From Andeanibacterium sp035497315 (GTDB lineage: Bacteria > Pseudomonadota > Alphaproteobacteria > Sphingomonadales > Sphingomonadaceae), in assembly GCA_035497315.1 (NCBI GenBank), contig DATJDU010000036.1, positions 1-29,888 of the forward strand: a DNA stretch of 29,888 nt, written 5' to 3'. Below, in pieces: positions 1 to 6,505 of the stretch (the stretch's first letter is position 1; every line of letters begins with the position of its first letter). The notes under the pieces were generated by a model. It was given only the letters and a program-made list of their open reading frames with translations. It was not told the DNA's origin and did no database searches. Position numbers and translations under genes: made by a program.

Positions 1-70
1 GGGTGAGCCGATGGTGAGCCGAGGGTGAGCCGAGGGTGAGCCGAGGGTGAGCCGAGGGAGAGCCGAGGGT
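1..70. repeat. 11-bp tandem repeat array, truncated by window edge
   Basis: About six consecutive copies of an 11-bp unit reading GGTGAGCCGAG run from the first base to about position 70. The first copy ends in T, the sixth has a GGAGAGCC variant, and the last decays into GGTGACTCAG. The array probably continues outside the window. No reading frame or gene is associated with it. Positions 71-131 between the array and the first gene hold nothing recognisable. Confidence 0.85.
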
Positions 71-131
71 GACTCAGTACACTGCCGCCGCAACCCATAT
101 CACCGTACTCCTATCTAAAATTCCATAAAAA

Positions 132-581
132 TCAGAACACTAAATGACCCTTTGCCAAATCAAACAAAAATGAGAATAGATCGGTATCAAACACCTTTTC
201 CACCCCAGGTCCAACGGCACAAATCTTGGTCCTAGGAGCCTCCGAAGTGTCGAGGTAAAAATACACTCCCGTTCCATCTTCAGAGATAGGAACGAACTCA
301 TGTTTCTCTGTCCCAGCCTGACCCCACCCCCGCAACTTTTTGGTGATGGAAACAACATCCTGCCACACCGGAGGATCATCGATATTGGATTCATCCAGAA
401 GGCCATATACCTCAAGTCCAGATGCTTGAACGGCACCATATTGACGCAAAAGTTCGCGGTATTCGGCAGGAAATTGCACGCCTAATTCTGCTTCTGCGCG
501 CCCAATTGCTTCATCGCCAATCGGCCCCGAAACGTCACCCTCCCTGCACAACAGGTCAAAGTCTTCGCGCTTCTGCTTCAT
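132..581 (-). CDS. SMI1/KNR4 (SUKH) family protein, probable immunity protein
   Basis: This 149-residue cytosolic protein has the SUKH-fold pattern: an N-terminal segment with GxIGDEAIGRAEAELGVQFPAEYRELLRQYG (split here as residues near 18-48), then a conserved 'GLEVYGLL' strand, a 'FVPISEDGTGVYFYLDTS' strand pair and a C-terminal acidic/aromatic helix. SUKH proteins in bacteria are mostly immunity proteins that neutralise polymorphic toxins by direct binding. The ATG at 581 is chosen because AGGAG lies 8 bases upstream; an in-frame ATG at 614 lacks such a site and falls in the tail of the upstream frame. Length is normal for the family. Immediately upstream is a broken C-terminal reading frame (592-708), as expected for a toxin-immunity pair. 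GC content is clearly lower than in the catabolic genes further right. The fold call is fairly sure; the partner toxin is inferred. Confidence 0.8.
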   Translation of the reverse strand: MKQKREDFDLLCREGDVSGPIGDEAIGRAEAELGVQFPAEYRELLRQYGAVQASGLEVYGLLDESNIDDPPVWQDVVSITKKLRGWGQAGTEKHEFVPISEDGTGVYFYLDTSEAPRTKICAVGPGVEKVFDTDLFSFLFDLAKGHLVF

Positions 582-591
582 GACGATTCTC

Positions 592-708
592 CTATGGGAC
601 GATTTGCCCGGCATTCACAAAATCCCGGTATCGCTGCACCCAATATGACCGCGTATAGCCAAGCTGCCGAACGGAGCTGTCACCGTAATCGAAGGCCACA
701 GCGCCATC
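592..708 (-). pseudogene. C-terminal remnant of an unidentified (toxin-like?) protein
   Basis: Read on the minus strand, 38 codons beginning DGAVAFDYGDSSVRQLGY and ending RYRDFVNAGQIVP-stop look like genuine coding sequence: amphipathic, aromatic-rich and free of the biased composition of shadow frames. The stop is only 10 bases from the SUKH start codon. Upstream in the same frame there is a TGA at 709-711; if that stop were read as sense the frame would open back to an ATG at about 789. I therefore read this as the 3' end of a larger gene broken by a nonsense change or rearrangement. The position just before an immunity-type gene suggests the end of a polymorphic toxin, but no toxin family is recognised. 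Confidence 0.35.
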
Positions 709-966
709 TCACATGCGCGATGGCCGCATTGCCGAGTACAGGTCTGGCGGGAGCGGCAGCGATCTGGCTGCGCGCCCACGCGCAGCCATGCCTCCAACAG
801 AGAGGTTGTAATTATAGAAGCAACTCAACCACTTGCCACCCATCCGGAACCTAAAACGGCACTGGAATCTCGCTACCAGCGCCGTCTATCTCGTTAAAAA
901 ACGATGTGCAGACAATGACTTGCCCATGGGGGAGCCACTGCTTCTATCTTGCTTTTCACCTACCCG
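709..966. other. Stretch without a convincing gene
   Basis: No open frame here has convincing protein character on either strand. On the minus strand there is a short ATG-led frame (from about 789) preceded by GGAGG, and further upstream a TATAAT-like hexamer (about 810-815) in an AT-rich patch. These could be remnants of the expression signals of a lost gene. The segment separates the broken frame at 592-708 from the small gene at 967-1299. Confidence 0.4.
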
Positions 967-1299
967 TCAGTCTGGTTCAGCCAAGCCGATCCGTCTCAAC
1001 TCCTGCAACCCCTTCAACAGCGGATCGCGCTTCGCCTTCGCAGCTCCAAGAGGCGCAACGAAGACCGTGTCCGGGTCGCCATCGCCTAGGAAGAGGTTGA
1101 CCATGAACGGCCACAGCTTGTTCGACGGATCGAGTTGCTTTTCCCAGCCCGGCGTCGCCACTTGAAGGGCGCGCTCCCGAGTAATCAGCACTTGGGATTC
1201 GGGATCGCGACGGATCAACCGCCCTGGAACGCCGAGATCCACAGACCGCGCAAACTTGGACCGAGGGTGGGTAGACGCATCGATTGAGTGCACTGTCAC
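967..1299 (-). CDS. Hypothetical protein, possibly N-terminally truncated
   Basis: This is a 110-residue frame with a GTG start. The middle and C-terminal part (residues 40-110, around WEKQLDPSNKLWPFMVNLF and GDGDPDTVFVAPLGAAKAKRD) has the balanced composition of a real, soluble protein. I do not recognise the family. Directly upstream in frame, before a TAA, are codons for GLIWIAITVTV, a hydrophobic stretch that could be the end of a lost membrane segment; the true start may therefore be missing. It is co-oriented with the genes on either side (1333-1659 and the SUKH gene), a layout typical of strings of immunity or cassette genes behind a toxin. Function unknown. Confidence 0.45.
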   Translation of the reverse strand: MTVHSIDASTHPRSKFARSVDLGVPGRLIRRDPESQVLITRERALQVATPGWEKQLDPSNKLWPFMVNLFLGDGDPDTVFVAPLGAAKAKRDPLLKGLQELRRIGLAEPD

Positions 1300-1332
1300 C
1301 GTAATCGCAATCCAGATAAGCCCTTACCCCCG

Positions 1333-1659
1333 CTAATTTAGCGTCTTGCGACGTGATTTCGAGGCTACAGCAATCTTCTCCTGCATATCGTAGGCTATGA
1401 TATTTCCCTCTCGCACCTCGTTGGCCTCGAACCGTTTACGCATGTCCGCCGCCATTGCCACCAGTGCCGCATGGCAATCGTCCCCAATGGATTTGCGGAT
1501 ATTTTCCAGTCCTGCAAACAACTCCGTGAACGTTGTGTCGACATTCATCCCAGGGAACATCTCGTGTGTAAAATCAGGAGAAGTCAATTGCATCGTGCCG
1601 AGCAGATCCTGCACAGCTCCTACGGTTTCGGGGATGGTGAGTTTGTAAGGTGTAACCAT
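1333..1659 (-). CDS. Hypothetical protein, candidate immunity protein
   Basis: This is a 108-residue acidic, largely helical soluble protein beginning MVTPYKLTIPETVG and ending with a basic tail KSRRKTLN. No family is recognised. Its ATG comes one base after the stop codon of the upstream toxin-like frame (TGA-T-ATG, stop at 1661-1663), so translation is probably coupled to that gene. In polymorphic toxin loci the gene immediately after the toxin, with minimal spacing, usually encodes the cognate immunity protein. That position is the only functional clue. No strong ribosome binding site is visible, which is in keeping with coupling. Confidence 0.55.
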   Translation of the reverse strand: MVTPYKLTIPETVGAVQDLLGTMQLTSPDFTHEMFPGMNVDTTFTELFAGLENIRKSIGDDCHAALVAMAADMRKRFEANEVREGNIIAYDMQEKIAVASKSRRKTLN

Positions 1660-1660
1660 A

Positions 1661-2279
1661 TCAGTGTCTCGGACGGGGGATGATATAGGAACCGCCCAAC
1701 GCCGTTGGGCGGACGATTACTGTATAGGAAGAGGCGAATTTCGCGTCGAAGAAGCCCTGAACCTGGGGGGTTGAAGCAGTCTTGAGTGACAAAGTCGGAT
1801 CAAACGCAGCGTCACCTACACGGATGTCGGGAATGCGATAGCTCCCGTCCGCCGCGTACGCACGGTTGTTTACACCCACAAGCAACGCCCCCCAGTGCTA
1901 ATTCCATATTGATTGAACCACTGCTGGAGATTCTGACGAGCATAACGATCGACAAAATTACCAATCGCTTCGTTCCTATTGAGCCGGAGCGAGAGCAATC
2001 CATCATCAAGCCGCTGGTTACCTAGCGCATATCCTTCATCGACGAAGCGCTGGACCGTCCGCAACGTCTCGACTTGCAGCAACTGGGTATCGCCAGTCAG
2101 TGAATAAACCATTGCGGCCCGCTGTGCGCGCAAATCGTTGAGATCGTTCAGCCTGCCCTGGGTTGTGCTGGGCTCACCCAGTGATGCATAACTCCACTTG
2201 GAATCCAACGCTTTCAGCTGATCTATCAGACTATCTCGTTGTGCCAGATAAAGGTCTCGAACCAACAGGTTCGCGGGGC
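1661..2279 (-). pseudogene. C-terminal fragment of a large toxin/adhesin-like protein, frameshifted
   Basis: Two minus-strand frames join into one protein end. The first (about 2279-1894) carries NLLVRDLYLAQRDSLIDQL and continues to NQYGISTGG. It then goes out of frame at a run of six C on the plus strand (1888-1893; GGGGGG in the message). Adding one G continues the frame as ALLVGVNNRAYAADGSYRIPD and on to VIVRPTALGGSYIIPRPRH-stop. The final segment, with its YRIPD, TPQVxGFF and IVRPxxLGGSY signatures, resembles C-terminal regions I associate with large secreted toxin/hemagglutinin-type proteins, but that is from memory and not certain. The 5' part is missing: the frame runs into the IS remnant at about 2280 and does not resume beyond it. 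It may be a cassette tail rather than a working toxin. Confidence 0.45.
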
Positions 2280-2282
2280 CAG

Positions 2283-3053
2283 TTAGGCCGTAGACTCATA
2301 AATCCGGAGCCACAGCCGCATTGAGGCGAGTTGGACCATGGCGAGGAAGTTGTCGGCCAACTTGTCATACCGAGTGGCGACCCGGCGGAAGTGCTTCAGC
2401 TTGGAGAAGAAGCGCTCGATCAGGTTGCGCTCGCGGTAGAGGAAAGTGCTGAAATACAGTTTTGACCGGCGGTTAGCTTTAGGCGGGATATTGGCGAACG
2501 CGCCCCCTTTCACGGAGAGATGCCCGGATGCGATCCGCATCGTAAGCCTTGTCCGCCAGTGCGATTGTTCCAGCGCCAATATGATCGAGCAGACCGTCAG
2601 CCGCTTGCCCATCATGGCTTTGCCCGGCGGTCAGGCTCGACCGGATCGGGAGGCCTTGCCCGTCGACGACCGCGTGGATTTTGGTCGTGAGCCCACCTCG
2701 GGAACCACCGAGACAATGATCTCGCCCCCCCATTTTGCCGTCGCGATCTGCTGGTGGGCGCGAACGGAGGTGCTGTCGATTATCTGGATGTCGCCATCGT
2801 GCGCGGCTGGGCCATAGCGTCCATCATCCGGCCCCAGACGCCCGCCTTTCGCCATCGCACGAATCGGTTGTAGCAGGTCGTTCGCGGACCATAGCGCTCG
2901 GGCAGGTCACGCCATGGCGCACCGGAGTGCAGCACCCCGAATATCCCGTTCAGCACGCGGCGGTCATCCACACGCGGAACGCCTCGCGGCTTGTTGGGCA
3001 GAAGCGGCTCAATCACGCGCCATTCGAAGTCGGTCAAATCATATCGGCTTCAT
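2283..3053 (-). mobile_element. Decayed IS5-family (IS427-group) transposase remnant
   Basis: The translated pieces match, in order, the well-known alphaproteobacterial IS5-family DDE transposase: TDFEWRVIEPLLPNKPRG, GAPWRDLPERYGPRTTCYNRF, DSTSVRAHQQ (first catalytic Asp), DHCLGGSRGGLTTKIH, ADKAYDAD (second Asp) and RERNLIERFFSKLKHFRR (catalytic Glu) to YESTA-stop. It needs frame changes near 2805-2815, at a seven-G run (plus-strand C7, about 2726-2732) and near 2500-2510. The usual start ATG-AGC-CGA-TAT is broken by one extra base at about 3050, leaving only a TTG at 3037. Some relatives use programmed frameshifting at a homopolymer, so the C7/G7 site alone may be native, but the other lesions indicate an inactive copy. 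Clear terminal inverted repeats and target duplications were not found. Confidence 0.88.
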
Positions 3054-3082
3054 GCGAAGCCTGAATCACAATCGACCGCGAT

Positions 3083-3397
3083 ATGAAAGCCTCCGCTGGC
3101 CAACCTCTTGCGAAACCCGCGCTCAAAGACGATGCTCTTGCAATGCAGGATGCCGCAACCCTCGAACTGGAGACGCTGCTTGACCGCTTCGCGGAAGGAA
3201 TTGACACGAGCTTGGCGGCAGCGAACCGCCTCGAGGTGCTACTTTCCGACATGTACCCGGACGACGACGTTGTTGCAGATCGTGTGGGCGACCTCGCCCA
3301 ATACCGCCCCGGCGGAGGAGATTATCTTCTGGATACAGAGGAGATGCAAAGCCGCCTCGCCCGCCTCAGCACTTACATAGCAAGCCTCAAAACCTGA
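3083..3397 (+). CDS. Small acidic hypothetical protein
   Basis: This is a 104-residue, mostly helical, acidic protein; residues 20-60 (DAATLELETLLDRFAEG onward) look like an amphipathic helix and the C-terminus ends LARLSTYIASLKT. No family is recognised. There is no good ribosome binding site before the ATG at 3083, and the gene begins only about 30 bases past the IS remnant, so its true N-terminus may have been lost to the insertion; an internal ATG at about 3143 is an alternative. A short perfect dyad, GACAG-CAG-CTGTC (3396-3408), overlaps its stop codon. Composition argues for a real gene, but its function cannot be inferred. Confidence 0.5.
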   Translation: MKASAGQPLAKPALKDDALAMQDAATLELETLLDRFAEGIDTSLAAANRLEVLLSDMYPDDDVVADRVGDLAQYRPGGGDYLLDTEEMQSRLARLSTYIASLKT

Positions 3398-3443
3398 CAG
3401 CAGCTGTCTCCGTAAGTCATCCTGATTTTAAGAGTTCACTGCC

Positions 3444-3479
3444 TAGACAGTTGACTAATATCGCCTGCAACCACATTCT
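3444..3479 (+). promoter_or_regulatory. Candidate promoter/operator before the TonB receptor gene
   Basis: The 150-base gap before the receptor gene contains TTGACT (3451-3456) with a weak CATTCT (3474-3479) 17 bases later, a possible sigma-70 promoter. The -35 element is embedded in a degenerate dyad TAGACAGTTGACTA (3444-3457) with GACA/TGAC half-sites. These loosely resemble the core of the stronger dyad at 22672-22695, which makes a shared repressor conceivable. Low confidence. Confidence 0.25.
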
Positions 3480-3550
3480 GCCTGCATTGGCCACAGCGCG
3501 GTGCTGACTTGAGTGCTTGGCGCGGATAGTGGCCCAATGGGGGAAGCAAG

Positions 3551-6487
3551 ATGAAGCCCGTGCTGATCCGCGCGGCACTGCTGGCCAGTGCCTGTTTGTC
3601 CTTTCCGGCCATGGCGCAGGAAGGCGACCCACCCGCCAACCCACCTCCGGCGGCGAAGGACGCGACCGACGAGGCCAACACCATCATCGTGACCGGCACG
3701 CGCGTGGCACGTTCCGAACTCGATTTCGCCAATCCCGTGGCCACAATCTCGGCGGAATCGATTGTCGAATCCGGGCGGACCAACCTCGCCGATCTGCTCG
3801 TGCAAAGCCCTGCCCTGCTCGGTTCCGTGACCGGAGATCTTACTGGAGGTTCCAATCCCGATTTCGGCGAATCCGGCCTCGACCTGCTGAACCTGCGCAA
3901 TCTGGGCACGGACAGGACGCTGGTGCTGGTGGACGGGCGGCGCCATGTGGCCGCCGTCTCGGGATCGGCGGCAGTGGACATCAACGCCATCCCGACCGAC
4001 CTTGTCGAAGCGGTGGACGTCCTCACCGGCGGCGCTTCGGCCATCTATGGCGCGGATGGCGTTTCGGGCGTGGTCAATTTCCGGCTCAAGCACGATTTCG
4101 AAGGAATCACCGCACGAGGCCAGATCGGCACGTCGAAATATGGCGACGGGGACAATGTCTTCGGCGCGCTCACCTTCGGGCAGAATTTCTCCGAAGGGCG
4201 CGGCAATATCGCCGTCGCCTATGAATACAGCAAGGATCAACGGGTTTCGGATCAGGCCCGTCCCTTCCTGCGCAATCCGGTGGCAGGCGGGCTGTTCCGC
4301 AATCAGGCGGACATTCCCGACGATCCCAACGTGCCCGATCTGATCTACTATAATGACGTTCGCTACGCCGACACGGCCACTTCAGGCGCGGTGGATGTCG
4401 ATTTCGACTATGCCGCCGATTACGAAGGCAACGGCAAGCTTTATGACCGAGGGCTCGTACTGGAGGAATCGGGCGGCTATGCACAGGGTGGGTCGAGCAC
4501 ACCGATCGATGGCTATCAGGGCGATCTTTTCCCAGGGATCGAACGGCATCTCGTCAACGCCCTGGCCCAATATGAATTCAGCGATGCGCTGACCCTGTTC
4601 GCGGAAGGCAAATATGTCCGGACGCGTTCGGAAACGCTCTCCCAGCCAACCTATGATTTCTATCTGTTCGTCACGCCAGAAAACCCTTTCATGCCGCAAT
4701 CGATCCGCAACGCGATCGTCCCCGGCGCGGCGGCCGAATGGTTCGAGGATCCGGACACGCCCGACGGCGTACTGGTGACGCGCGACAATTACGACATTGG
4801 CATCAACACCGAAGAGGTGACGCGCGAAACCTGGCGCGCCGTGCTGGGCGCCAAGGGCCGGATCAGCCCCCATGCGACCTATGAAATCTCCTATGTCTAT
4901 GGCCAAACCAGCAGCCGCATCCTCTCGCGCGGGAACCGGCTGGAGGCCCAGTGGCTGGCCGCGATCGACGCAGTGGAAGATCCGATCACCCACAAGACGG
5001 TGTGCCGATCCAGCCTCGATCCCGATGCGCCGCCCGAACTGGCGGGCTGCGTACCCTACAATATCTTCGGCTATGGGGTGCGCGATCAGGCGGCAGTGGA
5101 CTTCGTCACGACCGAGAGCCTGAGCCGCTCCAAGGTGACGCAACATGTCGTCTCGGGCTCGATCTCGGGCGATACAGGCGCCTTCTTCAACCTGCCCGGC
5201 GGGCCGGTGGGCTTCGCCTTTGGCGCGGAATATCGCAAGGAAAGCAGCAGCTTCACCCCCGATCCGCTGATTGCCGAAGGTCTGACCTGGCAAGGCGCGG
5301 TACAGGCGGAAAGCGGCAGTTTCGACGTCAAGGAACTGTTCGGCGAAATCAACCTGCCGCTGCTCGAGCGCAAGCCGCTGGCCTATCTGCTCTCGCTGGG
5401 CTCGGCTTTCCGCTATTCCGATTACAGCACGATCGGCAGCACCACGACCTGGAAGGTCGATGGTGTCTATGCACCGATACCAGACATCTCCTTCCGCGCG
5501 ACCTATTCGCAGGCCGTGCGCGCGCCCAATATCGGGGAATTGTTCGGCCCGGCCAGCACGGCCTACAATTTCATTGTCGACCCATGCGACACCCAGGAAA
5601 CCAACAATGGCACCAGCTATCGCGCGGCCAATTGTGCCGCGCTGCTGAACGGGCTGGGCGTCGACCCTAATAGCTTCAGCCCGTCGAGCACACCGCAGGC
5701 CAGCCTCTATACGGAAGGGACCGCCAGCGGGAATCCCGACCTTCAGGAAGAAACCGCCAAGACCTGGACGGCGGGCGTCGTGCTGCGCCCCACATTCCTC
5801 CCGGGCTTCAGCCTTTCGGCCGACTGGTACGACATCAAGATCGAAAACGCGATTAACACTGCCGAGGCGCAGGATCTGGCCCAGCTCTGCGTCGATCAGC
5901 CTTCGATCGACAATCAATTCTGCGGCGGGATCACACGCGATCCGGATACTGGCTATATCGTGGGCTTCACCGTGAAGCCCGCCAATGTCGCGCAGTTCCG
6001 CACGGCCGGGCTTGACCTCGCGCTACGCTATCGTGTGCCCACGGCAGCTTTGGGGACCATCGACCTGTCGCTCACCGGCAATTATCTCGACCGGCTGGAA
6101 TTCGTCGCCAGCCCTGGGGCGACGGTGGATTCCGACAAGAGCGAAATCTACGCCCCCGAATATTCTGCCACTTTCGACCTCACCTGGACGCTGGACCCCG
6201 TGACGATCAATTACGGCATCAACTGGTTCAGCAAGACCGACCGTTTCACATCAGAAGTGCTGGCGGGCGACCCCGACTATGCCGATCCCAGCTATTTCAA
6301 GATCAAGGCGAAGTGGGAGCATGATTTCCAGATCAGCTACAATTTCGATGATCGCGTGGACATCTATGCCGGAATGCAGAACATCTTCGATGCCAAGCCG
6401 GACTTCGAATACAGTTCCTACCCCGTCTCCGGCATGGGCCGGTATCTCTACGCCGGGGTGACGGTGCAACTCGGGCCGGTCTTTTAG
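3551..6487 (+). CDS. TonB-dependent outer-membrane receptor
   Basis: This 978-residue outer-membrane active transporter is powered by TonB-ExbBD. Residues 1-22 form a signal peptide ending PAMA. A proline/acidic linker follows, and a TonB box NTIIVTGTR lies at residues 43-51. The plug domain contains the typical LLVQSPALLGS, LVLVDGRR and VDVLTGGASAIYGADGVSGVVN signatures. The remainder is the 22-strand barrel and ends in the terminal aromatic Phe (LGPVF) used by the BAM machinery. Length fits the large sphingomonad receptors. The ATG at 3551 has GGGGGAAG 5-12 bases upstream. It lies 18 bases before an exported S9 peptidase, so they are probably one operon and the ligand may be a peptide or amide. 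The substrate cannot be read from the sequence. Confidence 0.97.
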   Translation: MKPVLIRAALLASACLSFPAMAQEGDPPANPPPAAKDATDEANTIIVTGTRVARSELDFANPVATISAESIVESGRTNLADLLVQSPALLGSVTGDLTGGSNPDFGESGLDLLNLRNLGTDRTLVLVDGRRHVAAVSGSAAVDINAIPTDLVEAVDVLTGGASAIYGADGVSGVVNFRLKHDFEGITARGQIGTSKYGDGDNVFGALTFGQNFSEGRGNIAVAYEYSKDQRVSDQARPFLRNPVAGGLFRNQADIPDDPNVPDLIYYNDVRYADTATSGAVDVDFDYAADYEGNGKLYDRGLVLEESGGYAQGGSSTPIDGYQGDLFPGIERHLVNALAQYEFSDALTLFAEGKYVRTRSETLSQPTYDFYLFVTPENPFMPQSIRNAIVPGAAAEWFEDPDTPDGVLVTRDNYDIGINTEEVTRETWRAVLGAKGRISPHATYEISYVYGQTSSRILSRGNRLEAQWLAAIDAVEDPITHKTVCRSSLDPDAPPELAGCVPYNIFGYGVRDQAAVDFVTTESLSRSKVTQHVVSGSISGDTGAFFNLPGGPVGFAFGAEYRKESSSFTPDPLIAEGLTWQGAVQAESGSFDVKELFGEINLPLLERKPLAYLLSLGSAFRYSDYSTIGSTTTWKVDGVYAPIPDISFRATYSQAVRAPNIGELFGPASTAYNFIVDPCDTQETNNGTSYRAANCAALLNGLGVDPNSFSPSSTPQASLYTEGTASGNPDLQEETAKTWTAGVVLRPTFLPGFSLSADWYDIKIENAINTAEAQDLAQLCVDQPSIDNQFCGGITRDPDTGYIVGFTVKPANVAQFRTAGLDLALRYRVPTAALGTIDLSLTGNYLDRLEFVASPGATVDSDKSEIYAPEYSATFDLTWTLDPVTINYGINWFSKTDRFTSEVLAGDPDYADPSYFKIKAKWEHDFQISYNFDDRVDIYAGMQNIFDAKPDFEYSSYPVSGMGRYLYAGVTVQLGPVF

Positions 6488-6505
6488 GTCGTGCTGCAGG
6501 GGATA

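Larger units (their letters stand above)
677..1307. repeat. Pair of exact 15-bp direct repeats
   Basis: The sequence CTGTCACCGTAATCG occurs at 677-691 and again at 1293-1307. The two copies lie in different reading frames of the two minus-strand frames that cover them, so shared protein sequence does not explain the match. A chance 15-base match within about 3 kb is unlikely. It may mark a duplication or recombination junction bounding the segment between them. Confidence 0.5.

Noticed and set aside
4382..5917. 511-codon minus-strand open frame opposite the TonB receptor
   Set aside because: Antisense shadow of a high-GC gene; no domain signatures, while the plus strand has a complete receptor.
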